Assembly (NCBI GenBank): GCA_963575645.1
Contig: OY754469.1
Coordinates: forward strand, 18,928,001-18,992,000
DNA from: Xanthostigma xanthostigma
Lineage: Eukaryota > Arthropoda > Insecta > Raphidioptera > Raphidiidae
Length of the DNA: 64,000 bases
Reading direction: 5' to 3'
The notes beneath the pieces were generated by a model. That model searched no databases and was not told where the DNA came from. It saw only the letters and a list, made by a program, of their open reading frames with translations. Below are positions 1 through 9,909 of this stretch, piece by piece. The translations under genes were made by a program, and so were the position numbers. How positions within the stretch are numbered: the stretch's first letter is position 1; every line of letters begins with the position of its first letter.

Positions 1-252
1 GCCCCAAGATGGCGAATTATTTGTATCTTCACAGCTGCCTTGTCATGAATATCAAATGAAAGGGTTTGAGGGAGTAAAATACGATAAGCTATGTGACGTC
101 TTACTAAACCTAAGATGGCGGTTTATCTTTTTCTGTCATTATGAGAAATCCATGGGTTAAGATGTAACTGAGAATATGAAAATGAAATAATAGAAATTAA
201 AATTTTAAAGACAAGCTTGCAGGGCAATGTCCTAAAAAGGAAAAAATATTTT
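1..252. other. AT-rich stretch, no gene seen
   Basis: No open frame or recognisable domain. The phrase AATATCAAATGAAAGGG near base 50 resembles wording in other dispersed repeats of this window (compare ACCAAATGAAAGGGC near 62755), so this may be the end of an old repeat. Nothing more can be supported. Confidence 0.4.
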
Positions 253-2005
253 ACCATTCCAACCCACAAGTGGGGAATGGTACTAGTTTAGGTCAATAAA
301 CACTTTTTACAATATCCTTTCGTTTTCCCCCGAATCCAAAAAACATATTTTTGGAAAAACTCTGTGTGTTTGTTAGTCTGTTTGTCTGTGAGCACGATAC
401 AGGTCAAACGGATGAGCAGATTGAAACCAAATTTTTGGGAGGATGTTTGATATGCAAATATAAAGAACCCTATTGTTTTGTTTTTGGGGAAAATCGGCGC
501 ACATGCAGAAGAGATATATGCTATAAATGTGTTTTTTATATATAATAATGGTATACTTTTCATAACGACTTATTATTCTATTTATTTTTTCAAGAAAGTT
601 TCGTTTAACATTTTTTTTCTAAATTTTATAGTTTCGAAAATATTTTGAAAATAAAAAACAGCAGTTCTTTTGTTCTGTAGATCTGTCAGAAATAAACTAG
701 CATGCTTTGATTAATTTTGACATTAACCGGAACATATTATGTAAGTAGCCATGGCAACGAATAGCAAATATATCATATTGAATAGTAGCCATTACCTGCG
801 TCACCTCACGCGATATCAGAAATTTTATTTTCTTTATTAGTTCAGTTAACGAAGACCCGAAATTGGCAAATAAATGCAAAAAATTGTGTAGTCTGGATTA
901 ATATTTTTTATAATAGGGTTGACCCCCAGGTATAACATACCAAAAGTCCCCAGCCAGGGGCCACTTGCTTTAGGCGGGGTAGGGGGGGATATGTCCCATA
1001 TTTTAGTTTTTCCTAAATATTTCAAAAACTAAGCGTCGTAGGAAAAAAAACCTTAAAACGTAATGAAGCTTATTAAATTTCTTACAAATTGATATATTAA
1101 TTGTATACCTATGACAAATACAAAAGGAAATGCAAGGGATATAAATGTGATACAAACTGAAAACAAAGTATTATTGCCTTAGAAAATTAATGTCTATTAT
1201 TCCGTTGAGCTATAATAATATAGATGAAGATTCTTCCTTACATTCAATCCAATATACCATTAGTTATCTTTTGGTTCATGTTGAAATTAGGGATGTTACG
1301 GAGGTGGTTTTATCGGAACTGAAGTCGGAGTCGGAGTTTTTAAATTTGGTTTTTCGGAGTGGAACCGGAATCGGAGTCGGAGATGGTGGCAGAAGAAAGA
1401 TGTGTTAAGGGCAGGCAATAAAATAATATAGTACAAACACTACAAACATTAAGCAGTCAGCATCTTTAATTTCAATTAAAAAATAATAAATTAGGTGTCA
1501 CAAATAAAAATAATCGCGTTTTTATAACAGTTAGCAAATTAAATCAAATTAATTGACTCCAGAAGTAGCAAATTATATTTAATAAACAATAGCTTTGCAA
1601 CTTTGTCTCCGTCCAATCTATTTCTTAACGGGTCCCGTATCTCCCTTATTAATAAACCTAAAAAAAAAATTATACGGCATTTTGTAGAAAATTTAATCAG
1701 CTTTCTTTTCTATAAAAGGTTCTCTTTTCTAAAACGCATGGTTTTTTAGAGAATCACGAAGAACCAAAAAATGGGACCTATTTGCTCCCCTCCCGCCCAA
1801 AGCAAGTGCCCCCCCCGCTGGGGACTTTTAATATGTTATACCTGGGTATCACCCCTATCATTTGAAATAATAACCCAGACTACACAATTTATTGTTTTTA
1901 TTATTTTTCCTTCGTTGACTGGATTATATTATACTATATCAAATGTCAACATTTTGAAGTTGGGACGGTCCCGTCGCCTAATTGGCTGGAATTCTTTAAT
2001 ATTTT
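253..2005 (+). mobile_element. ACCATTCC MITE family, copy 1, split by a foldback
   Basis: Non-autonomous element whose left end reads ACCATTCCAACCCACAAG and whose right end reads TTGAAGTTGGGACGGTCCCG then AATTGGCTGGAATTC. Other copies lie at 21414-22024 (minus), 37393-37835 (plus), 58100-58763 (minus) and a divergent one near 29393-29880. Here similarity to the other copies stops at about 840 (TTTCTTTATTA) and resumes at about 1932 (ATATCAAATGTC), so the intervening 1.1 kb is a later insertion. The left end also holds a small hairpin (ACCATTCC pairing with GGAATGGT). No transposase is present; the superfamily is undetermined. Confidence 0.75.
844..1921. mobile_element. Foldback element inserted in MITE copy 1
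   Basis: The two ends are inverted copies of each other over at least 130 bases. The left arm reads CAGTTAACGAAG, then TTGTGTAGTCTGG, CCAGGTATAACATA and AAAAGTCCCCAGC; the right arm carries the reverse complements in mirrored order (for example TATGTTATACCTGGG near 1830 and CTTCGTTGACTG at 1910-1921). It interrupts an ACCATTCC element within TTTATTA. The interior is AT-rich, with one small open frame that I regard as chance. No transposase is visible, so it must have been mobilised in trans. Confidence 0.75.
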
Positions 2006-2838
2006 AGGTTCATAATTATAAAAGTGTTGGTTGCGACTAAGTTAGGTACTGCCATAGATCTTTTATAAGTATGGACGTAAATTATTAAAAATTATTTATT
2101 CATTTTTAGTAGACTGCAATAAAAGCTTGTATTTAAAAAGTTTTTTCTAATATCCTTTACCCCCTTACGTTAAATGGATCGAGATGATACAGAGTTCAAG
2201 TTATTTCTACGAGTTTTAGATAAGAAACAATGCCAATTTCATTAAAATCGCATCGCGGTCGTTTTTCTGCCAACTCGAAACTGGGAGACAGAATCAAGCC
2301 TTTATTTTTCATATATAGTTAATAATAAAATTAATGGTAACATTTTTTATGTGCATTGTATTATTTTTGATTTCCAATTTGTACTAAGTATAGCGCGTTT
2401 ACGTTTCTTCCAGTTGTGTTTTAAACATGTATCATATCTATGAAGTAAACTGAGCTATTCACATTTAAAATACAACATAAAAAAGTGATGTAGTCTAGCC
2501 ATTTTGAATATTTTATTTTATTTACTTAATTTATTTCTTTTCCTTTAAATTGAAATATCTACGCTTTCCGTTCGAAATGGAAAAAGTTTTTCTTCAATTG
2601 AATAATGCAATTAGTTGTCAGCAGTGAACTACTTAACTGTGTAGAGACAAAATTCTACAGAGTGTAAATGCAATTAAGTCTAGTTGATGATGCAAATGTT
2701 CATTAGTGATGGTTGATTACATAACCTCTCGAAGACGACGTAACGTGAAGCATTTTGTTTTCCACCAGGGCTGGGATCACATATCGATATCACCGATAGT
2801 AGGAAATACAGCGGACACGCGTTACTGATGTTGGATCT
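2006..2838. other. AT-rich intergenic stretch, nothing recognised
   Basis: No open frame above chance, tRNA, long inverted repeat or tandem array was seen. Confidence 0.4.
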
Positions 2839-2874
2839 TTTACCATTCCAACTCACAAGTGGGGAATGATAGTA
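2839..2874 (+). repeat. Isolated terminal fragment of the ACCATTCC MITE family
   Basis: TTTTACCATTCCAACTCACA followed by AGTGGGGAATGAT matches the left end of the MITE at 253. The rest of the element does not follow, so only the terminal hairpin segment remains here. Confidence 0.6.
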
Positions 2875-3525
2875 GTTCTCCCTCCTACGACTTATATCAC
2901 AAAGGCAGCCTGTCGCGCGGGCCCAGAACTCGCGAGCGGACTATTGCAGATGGTTGTGTCTCAACGCGCAATTTAAATAATTGGTTTCTAGCAGTTAGAT
3001 CATACTTTTTTGTTTGCTTAGGTATTGCACATACCGCTAAACTAGCGGTATGTGCTTTATTATCGCTTTGTGCGTCAGAGCTGACTTTCGTTCATATAAG
3101 AAGTTATATCTAAGTTAATTTCACACGAAATCCATTCAAATTGAAGCTTTTTGAAAAGAGGAGATTCTAATCTATAAAATAGAACCATTTTTAAATCAAT
3201 TTGAGTTCATAAATACTATTAAAATTGTAATTGAAAATCACAAACAGCAGTTGTCGGTTGGTCTGTACGTATGGTCTACAGATCGCAATTTTGGTCGGAT
3301 TGCCTTGGGTTATATTTTATTCACTTTGTTTACTATCAGACCAGAACCCTATTTAAATTCACTAAAATGTGTTCAGTAGTTTAATTTTTATAAACAGTTT
3401 TATTTTTTATTATTTTTGACAGCTAATAGTTTAAAAACAATATAATAATTGCTGTGCAAATATAGTGTAATCCATAAAACAAGTGCTACACTTGTATACC
3501 GTGATAACACCACTACACGTATTAG

Positions 3526-3597
3526 GCAGCCGTGGCGCAATGGTTATGCCGTTGGATCCCCAAGGGCAAGGTCCTGGGTTCGAATCCTTACTATATC
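3526..3597 (+). repeat. tRNA-like unit with pol III A and B boxes
   Basis: The segment has an A-box match (TGGCGCAATGG, 3533-3543) and a perfect B-box match (GGTTCGAATCC, 3578-3588) at tRNA-like spacing, followed by a T-run from 3603 that could terminate pol III. The cloverleaf is poor: the T stem keeps only two or three pairs and the acceptor is not complementary, so a working tRNA is unlikely. The head, its upstream flank and its T-rich tail (CCACTTGATATT) resemble the unit at 35595-35674, which suggests a dispersed tRNA-derived, SINE-like family. The isotype cannot be assigned with confidence. Confidence 0.6.
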
Positions 3598-3599
3598 AT

Positions 3600-3800
3600 T
3601 GATTTTTTTCTTTTTTTTTTCTTTTTATTTTGTTTTATTTTATTCCACTTGATATTAATTATATATTATATTATGTATAGTTCTTAATTTTTTTTATTTT
3701 TGCAAACTTAAAAAAAAATATTTTTTCAATTTTTAATTATTTATTTCTTTAAATTTTTAAATCTTGTTAAATTTATTAAAAATATTTTTTAATTGTTATT
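3600..3800. repeat. T-rich/AT low-complexity tail
   Basis: Long T and A/T tracts directly follow the tRNA-like unit. The tract includes CCACTTGATATT, also found after the related unit near 35.7 kb. Confidence 0.6.
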
Positions 3801-4133
3801 TTTTTATCATACAGTGGAAAACTTGCGGGATGTGCACTTTTGGTTTTGCCAACTATTTTTTATTTGTTCCTCTATATATCTATACTGATATATAAAGCTG
3901 AAGAGTTTGTTTGTTTGTTTGCACGCGCTAATCTCAGAAACTACTTCAAACTGAAATTTTTTTGTTGGATAGCCCATTTATCGAGGAAGGCTATAGGCTA
4001 TATAATATCACACTACGACCATTAGGAGTGGAGCATTAATGAAAAATGTTGCAAAATGTATCTCAAAAATAAGCTTCTATTCAGGAGAAATGCACTAACT
4101 AAATATACTCATATTAGCGTTGTGAGTACACAA

Positions 4134-4204
4134 CGTCGGATGGCTCAATCGGTAGAGCATGCGACTGTCAATATCAGGTCGTGGGTTCGAGCCCCATGTT
4201 GGGC
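4134..4204 (+). tRNA. tRNA-Lys-derived sequence inside the Helitron (probable pseudogene)
   Basis: The sequence keeps the D arm (GGCTCAATCGGTAGAGCAT), the T arm (GTGGGTTCGAGCCCCAT) and the end GTTGGGCG typical of insect tRNA-Lys. The anticodon loop now reads CTGTCAA (GTC at the anticodon position), the anticodon stem is disrupted, and the acceptor pairing is weak. A and B box matches remain (GGCTCAATCGG; GGTTCGAGCCC). The same altered anticodon arm occurs in the copy near 20.25 kb, so the changes predate the spread of the element. I regard it as captured, decayed tRNA sequence, not a working tRNA. The Lys origin rests on memory of the family consensus. Confidence 0.7.
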
Positions 4205-4440
4205 GAAAATATTTTTCTTTTTATTTTCTACATTGCTTTCTTCTAAGGCTTACATTTAAATTTATTTTAATTTTATTTAATTAATTAAAAAAAAATTAGT
4301 TTAAAAAAGTATAAATACCTACTGCTTTTTATTGACAAAAGCTTTTGAACGGTAACTTCGATCATCATGAAATTTGGACACAACATCCATCTCGGTAAAC
4401 TAAGATGAATGTGTGTGCTCATGTTTCTCCCTTCCTCATT

Positions 4441-4470
4441 AATAATAATAATAATAATAATAATATATAT
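4441..4470 (-). repeat. (ATT)n microsatellite, LINE 3' tail
   Basis: About eight AAT/ATA triplets on the plus strand lie directly beyond the LINE 3' UTR and touch the Helitron sequence. This is the position expected of the target-primed reverse-transcription tail. Confidence 0.8.
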
Positions 4471-4531
4471 TGCCATATGTAAAGAAAAATACAATATTGA
4501 CATTGTCATCATGAACATAGTATACCTATAC

Positions 4532-5275
4532 TTAAACAACAAATTCATTAACACTATAAAAGCAATTCTCTGTTAAAAATTGTTTTAGTTTACTTTTAAA
4601 ATTGTTTAAAACTGTTATATCTTTTAAAGAATTTGGCAAACTGTTATATAGCCGTAGTTGCATACAAGGAGAATTTTTTCTAAACGACATCAAATTTTGT
4701 TTAGGGACATATATATCTCTATTATGCCTTGTTGAGTAATTATGATTCTCCCCAACCGTTTGATATTTATTAATATTACTTTTTATATGCATTATAGCGG
4801 TATACATATATAAACACGGGACAGTTAAAAGATTGTTTTGCTTAAAAACTTCACGGCATGTATCTAAACGACCGAGATTAAAAATTAGGCGAATACTTCT
4901 CTTTTGAAAAATAAAAACTCTCTGAACATCAGAGCTACATCCCCAACAAAGGATGCCATATTTTAAAATAGAGTATACCAAAGAAAAGTATACCGTTTTA
5001 CGCACCGAAATATCGGAAGTACTGCAACATATTCTGCGTAAAGCAAAAACGGATTTTGACAGCTTTTTACATAAAACATCTATATGATCTGTCCATTTTA
5101 GATTATCACTAATTAAAACACCAAGTAAATTAAAAGTTGTAGTGCTATTTAAAGCCACATTATTTAAATTAATATTAAAATTTGCTACACGATTATTAAA
5201 ACCAGTTTTAAAATATATATGTTTAGTCTTGTCAATATTTAATAATAATTTATTTTCATTACACCATGAACTCAT
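4532..5275 (-). pseudogene. LINE ORF2, C-terminal part of the reverse transcriptase
   Basis: A 247-codon frame that begins WCNENKLLLNIDKTK, the region just after the RT palm in CR1/jockey-type enzymes, and continues through LLGVLISDNLKW and YSILKYGILCWG to FQKRSIRLIF and a cysteine-containing thumb/C-terminal segment (CREVF). It ends at a stop at 4532. No RNase H domain follows. A one-base shift near 5280 separates it from the RT core upstream: the core frame runs into a stop after the sequence IILVK, whereas this frame continues the homologous reading. In a live element this would be the end of one long ORF2 that copies LINE RNA at the nick. Inactive here. Confidence 0.85.
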
Positions 5276-5945
5276 TTGACTAATATTATTGCACTATTAC
5301 ATTTATTTTCTAATTCAGTGTTATTGTTTGCAGCACAGATTATACTTGTGTCATCAGCGTACATTATTACAGCATCAGAAGATGTTAAGAAATTAGGCAA
5401 ATCGTTAATAAAAATGAGAAATAAGATAGGTCCAAGAATTGATCCCTGGGGAACACCAACGTTTGATGCTACACAATCTGAAATGACATGATCTAATACT
5501 ACTCTTTGAGTTCTTCCATGGAGATAAGACTCTATCCATTGTAAACAGACACCTCTAATGCCCATAGTTTCCATTTTATCTAAAAGAATTGCATGATCGA
5601 CTAAGTCGAAAGCTTTACTTAAGTCGAAAAAAATACCCGTAACCTTTTTACCGTCATTTAAAAGCTTTAGAACAATAGATATGTAATCGAAAACCGCCAG
5701 TTCGGTTGATTTATTTTTGGAGAAGCCATATTGTAATGATGATAAAATCTTAAAATTATATAAATAACGAGAAAGCCTATCGTAGTACGCATATTCAAAT
5801 ATTTTTGAGAAAATTGGCAAAAGTGAAACTGGACGATAATTGGAAATATTAGTTCTGTCACCTTTTTTGTAAATAGGAATAATTTTTGCTTGCTTTAAGA
5901 CGTTTGGAAACGCTCCTGAAGTAAATGATAAATTAATTAAAAATA
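5272..5945 (-). pseudogene. LINE ORF2, reverse transcriptase core
   Basis: The frame contains the ordered RT motifs FFDLSKAFDLVDH (first catalytic Asp), GVPQGSILGPILFLIFINDL and MYADDTSI (the catalytic YADD box). Upstream of the first Met the same frame stays open through IIPIYKKGDRTNISNYRPVS, the usual start of the fingers region, so the true frame begins near 5960. It is cut off from the endonuclease part by a frameshift at about 5960-5985 and from the C-terminal part by another near 5280. All catalytic residues are present, which suggests fairly recent inactivation. Confidence 0.9.
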
Positions 5946-7450
5946 CTAGAGGCTCAATAATCGAATGATATATAATCGAATGATTATAAGGTTGTTAGGG
6001 ATTCCATCTACACCACTAGACATTTTATTTTTTAATCTCCCCAGCAATGCTTTAACTTCTTCATTTGTAATGGGATGCAAATACATATTATGTTGAAAGC
6101 GAGATTTCAAAGTACTTGTTAAAATATTGTTTGATGGATTGAAATTATTTTTTGAAGTATCTACAAAAAAATCATTGAATAAGTTTACAATTTTCTTCAT
6201 GTCAGTTATATTGGAATCATTAACAGATAACTTAATATCAGTCCTTTTATTTTTATTCGATCTTATAGTTGTATTAATACATAACCATGTAGTCTTCGAT
6301 TTGTTGTCCGAATTCATAATTTTTTCCGAAATAGATGATGATGTAGCTTTTACTAATTTCTCTTTGAACTCTTTTTTACGGTCTTCATAATATTCTTTTA
6401 ACTCAGGATAATCGCGAGAAAGTAAAAATAAATCATGTAGATCATCACTGTCTTTTTTAATGCTAGGAGATACCCAATTATCTTTCTTACTGAAATTTTT
6501 ATTAACCCATTTAGATGGAAAAGCGGTATTGAAATAGTATAGGAAAGTGTCATAAAAAACATTAAATGCTTCATCAAGAATCGTATGTTTATAAACTTCA
6601 GACCATGACTCTTTAGTTAAAAGATAGCAAAAATAACTTTCATTTACACAATTGATAATTCTTTTTAGTGTTTTTTGGGACACAGATTTACAGTCAATAG
6701 GGACAGAAGCAATTAGACCAAAGTGATCAGAAATGTCATTTTTTAGAACTGAAGCTTCTACATTATAAGTATTTGATAATATATTATCTATCACAGTCGC
6801 TGAATTAGTAGTGACTCTGGTTGGTTCAGATATAAACGAATTAATACCATAACTTGTAATGATATCTGTGAATTGCTTCATTTTACTGGTTTGTGTTGAA
6901 AAATCGATATTAAAATCACCAGCCACCACACAAGTGTGTTCAGGGTCATAAACCATATCACATATTTCATTAAATTTACTTAAAAATGTCTCAAAACATC
7001 CGTCGGGAGGTCTGTAAATAACTACAATAACAATAACTTGTTTTGGTAAATTTATCTTAATCGCGCAACATTCAATTATTTTTTCCACTGACAAATCCTT
7101 TATATTGGACACGTTTTCCATTACAAAATTTTTCTTAGAAAAGATACAGACTCCTCCATGAATAAATCTGTTTCTACAAAAACACGAATTTAAAATATAG
7201 TTATTAAAACAAACACTTATTAAATGTTCTTCTTTTAACCAGTGTTCAGATAAACAAATAACGTCTGGGTCTAATGAATCAAACAAAACTGATAACTCAT
7301 TTATTTTATTACTGAGACACTGTATGTTTTGATAAAAAATTTTTAAAGTATTATGTTTTGTATTAGTTATTTGTGAATTAAAATGTGCTTTAGTAAGACA
7401 CGGATTGTCATTAATATTAATTAGTTTATAATTTACGCTCGTTCTAAAAA
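5946..7450 (-). pseudogene. LINE ORF2, APE-type endonuclease and linker
   Basis: Encodes the target-nicking endonuclease: IFYQNIQCLSNKINEL near the start, CLSEHW (catalytic Glu), VVIYRPP, AGDFNID and ISDHFG, in the normal order. The linker to the RT runs to GVDGIPNNLI and then hits a stop after a local 15-base imperfect duplication. The frame is open from about 7450, overlapping the end of ORF1 by some 20 bases. It has no ATG until well inside the endonuclease domain, so a live relative probably started ORF2 by coupling to ORF1 termination or from a non-ATG codon. Broken here. Confidence 0.88.
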
Positions 7451-8929
7451 ATTATTCTCGTTTATACCTTTGTTTTCACCATTAATTGAGTTTTTGTTAC
7501 TAATTTCTATATAAACTAAATTTGAGTTAAAATTTATATTACGTCTCGCTTGTATAGTGTTTACAATTTCACCTGCTATTTCATTTTTACCGCTATAATT
7601 TAAATGCAGGCCATGTTTCAAGTAGTCATTTAAATTAATAATTGAATTAATATCAATAATTGAAATGTTTGAATTGTATTTGTTAATTTTATAATAATAA
7701 TCGTATAATTTGCTATTTAAACTATAAATAAAACTGTTTAAGTGCGGCTCATCCCATCTGTAGGGAATTGTCACTAAGATCAGATTAGTGAAAAAGCTAC
7801 TTTTTACTATATTTTTTATACTATCCATATATTGGAATGAATTTTCGTCATTGGAGCCAGCAAAAATAATTACATAGTCATTCAATGTAAACGTTTTAAT
7901 TAAGTCAGCTAGATTGTTAGCAACCTGACTTAATGTAGCATTGGGTTTAACTATGCTAGCTACATTAAAAGAATTATTAAACAATTTATTTTTTATATAA
8001 TAACTTAAACTCCTACCCTGGTTGTCACTAAGAAGAAGAACATTGCTTTTCTTATTTTCAGGAATTTTACTGAATTGAGTTGTAGGTACAGTCGCATGTT
8101 CTCCGTTATGTGTAGTTTTTGTTGTTATATCACTAGCTTCATTTTCTTTCTTCAAGTCATCCTCTCTTTCTGATTCATTTTCGGAGTCAATTTCAGATTC
8201 CGAAATGTCTGTGTCGGTTTCACAACCTTCATTATCTCTATTTGTTACATTTAAGTTCTCTTGACTTTGTAATTTTTGAGAAGTAGTAAGCGTCAATTTT
8301 TCGTCAACTTTGCGGACCACTTGTACATTATGGTAGTTGTCTCCTTCAGTTTGAGTTTCAATGTTTACAAGACTAACTGTTCGCACCTTTTTTTCTAAGT
8401 TCTTGATTATACTATTTCTACTTTGTATGTCTAATTTTAATTTGTCTATAAAATCATCTTTAATTCTCACATTACCTTTAAGTTTCTGGATTTCATTTAT
8501 ATAATCCTTAGTTTCATCCTCTATCTGTTTCTTATTTTTGGGTCTAGTAGACACAGATTTTAATTTTTCATTTATTAGCTTAGCTTCACTTGTTTTTTGA
8601 TAAAGTTCATCTTCAACTTCAGTTAATTTAATCGACAGATTCATTTTTTCCACCTTTTGATTATTATATCTAGTTTCTAACTGAATGTATTCCTGTTTAA
8701 TATTTTCAAATTTATGTATGAAATTTTCATTTTCTATTTGCATACTATTAAACTTTTCTAACACGATTGCAATAGGTTCAATTATTTTCTTTATTAATTC
8801 GTCATTATTTACAATAATTGTAATAGCTTCTATGGCATTATATATTTCTGTTGCGTATGTTGTAACGTCGTTCATTAACTCGGTATCGTCATAATTTGAA
8901 GTTTCAAGGATAATTGTTCTGTCCATCAT
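7433..8929 (-). CDS. LINE ORF1 protein, coiled coil plus SGNH/esterase-like domain
   Basis: An uninterrupted 498-codon frame starting at ATG. Residues about 65-185 are Lys/Glu-rich and heptad-like, a probable coiled coil. Residues about 235-265 form an acidic linker. Residues about 296-460 look like an SGNH hydrolase: VLLLSDNQGRSL (block I, Ser301-Asp302), FAGSND (block III, 357-361) and HGLHLNYSG (block V His). ORF1 proteins of CR1-type LINEs often carry such a domain; they bind the element RNA in the cytoplasm. No zinc knuckle is seen. The frame is intact although ORF2 is broken, so the protein might still be made if transcribed. It is transposon-encoded, not a host gene. Confidence 0.85.
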   Translation of the reverse strand: MMDRTIILETSNYDDTELMNDVTTYATEIYNAIEAITIIVNNDELIKKIIEPIAIVLEKFNSMQIENENFIHKFENIKQEYIQLETRYNNQKVEKMNLSIKLTEVEDELYQKTSEAKLINEKLKSVSTRPKNKKQIEDETKDYINEIQKLKGNVRIKDDFIDKLKLDIQSRNSIIKNLEKKVRTVSLVNIETQTEGDNYHNVQVVRKVDEKLTLTTSQKLQSQENLNVTNRDNEGCETDTDISESEIDSENESEREDDLKKENEASDITTKTTHNGEHATVPTTQFSKIPENKKSNVLLLSDNQGRSLSYYIKNKLFNNSFNVASIVKPNATLSQVANNLADLIKTFTLNDYVIIFAGSNDENSFQYMDSIKNIVKSSFFTNLILVTIPYRWDEPHLNSFIYSLNSKLYDYYYKINKYNSNISIIDINSIINLNDYLKHGLHLNYSGKNEIAGEIVNTIQARRNINFNSNLVYIEISNKNSINGENKGINENNFLERA

Positions 8930-9276
8930 GCACCACTAATAATTACAAATATGCCCCTGATTATTAGACAACTTAATTTACTGCTGCGATAACATATTAT
9001 ATATTAAACAGTCAGAAATATGTCACTGAAACAAGTCGTATCAAATTTTATAAATTTGCAATTTTCGACCTTAATGTCAATAATAGTATTTACACAATTT
9101 ATTTTATTAACACAAATATTTAGGATAAAGTTTTTACTAAAATAATTGGAAATAAACATATAAAAGTCTTACACAACTCTATATTTAATTAATATTCACT
9201 TAATACTCACTTTTTTCAGAAAATGATAGCTGTACGTGTGTTCGCTGTCACATACGTTCGGAATTAAAACGTTATA
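8930..9276 (-). other. LINE 5' leader
   Basis: Noncoding stretch between the ORF1 start and the inferred 5' junction with the Helitron. In full-length LINEs this region holds the internal promoter. No specific motif is certain. Confidence 0.5.
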
Positions 9277-9318
9277 TTCGTTCTTTTACACCCGGGTAAA
9301 ACCGGACGGGACCGCTAG

Positions 9319-9909
9319 TAATATATATACCCAACCGTGTTTCAACACAATCGCGTGCGGAGTCGCGGGGAGCAGCTATAGTCTAACATATAATCTTAGT
9401 CATTATCAAATAACTGATGAGGGTATGTGTTTCTAACACTGGATTTCGCACTATTAAGTGTCTTTCATACATATAATTTCGATTGGAATGTATTTTGTTA
9501 GGATGAGTCTTATAGCTAGCCATAGTAATGTTTTTTTGAAAAAGGACGCAACCCTAGTGTTCGCTCATTCCGTTGTCACTTTCAGTTTGTGTAAATACAA
9601 CATCTCATTAGCTCTTACTTTCGTGCCAACTAACATGTCATGTATAGGCATATAATTACCGCATCGCGCCATACGTATTTTATGTAGCTGCATTATACGA
9701 CTGTCTGATTGAATTGTTCCCTTGCAAATTCTACAGTGCGTTCAGTAATCTACGGCGCACGCTTAAACAAAAGCGTAACGATGAAAAACAAAGCGATAAA
9801 TATGCATTTTAGATATTTACATTGTACACTGTACAGTCTTTATTTTATACATATACTTCATAAAATTAAATGCATCATCAGAGATTTTCCTTCATGTATT
9901 GCGATAATA
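9319..9909. other. Intergenic stretch, only small open frames
   Basis: Three open frames of 65-69 codons without recognisable motifs; I treat them as chance. No inverted repeat or tandem array was seen. Confidence 0.4.

Larger units (their letters stand above)
4441..9276 (-). mobile_element. Near full-length CR1/jockey-group LINE
   Basis: Read on the minus strand the element has a 5' leader of about 350 bases, ORF1 (8929-7433), ORF2 (about 7450-4532, broken), a 3' UTR of about 90 bases and a tail of ATT/TTA triplets (4441-4464). The junctions follow from comparison with uninterrupted Helitron copies: the left flank ends CCTTCCTCATT and the right flank resumes CGTTCTTTTACACCC. Any target duplication is very short (ATT at most). 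The triplet tail, the SGNH-like ORF1, the APE-type endonuclease and the absence of RNase H fit the CR1/jockey group; the exact clade is not resolved. Confidence 0.85.
3879..9318 (+). mobile_element. Non-autonomous Helitron with tRNA-Lys-like cargo, split by a LINE
   Basis: The left end TCTATACTGATATATAAAG and the right end ACCGCTAG, preceded by a CCCGG...CCGG hairpin, match a short Helitron family seen again at 19969-20551 (minus) and 46304-46842 (plus). The base before TC is A and the base after CTAG is T, as expected for Helitron insertion between A and T. Without the inserted LINE the element would be about 0.6 kb. It encodes no Rep/helicase, so it needs an autonomous partner. It carries a tRNA-like sequence at 4134-4204. 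Left and right parts rejoin in register with the other copies at the LINE junctions. Confidence 0.8.

Noticed and set aside
1190..1408. 72-codon frame with GGAGTCGGAGT runs
   Set aside because: It lies inside the foldback at 844-1921 and is driven by a short purine-rich repeat.
4134..4204. A functional tRNA-Asp (GTC) gene
   Set aside because: The sequence is Lys-like outside the anticodon loop, the anticodon stem does not pair and the unit lies inside a Helitron.
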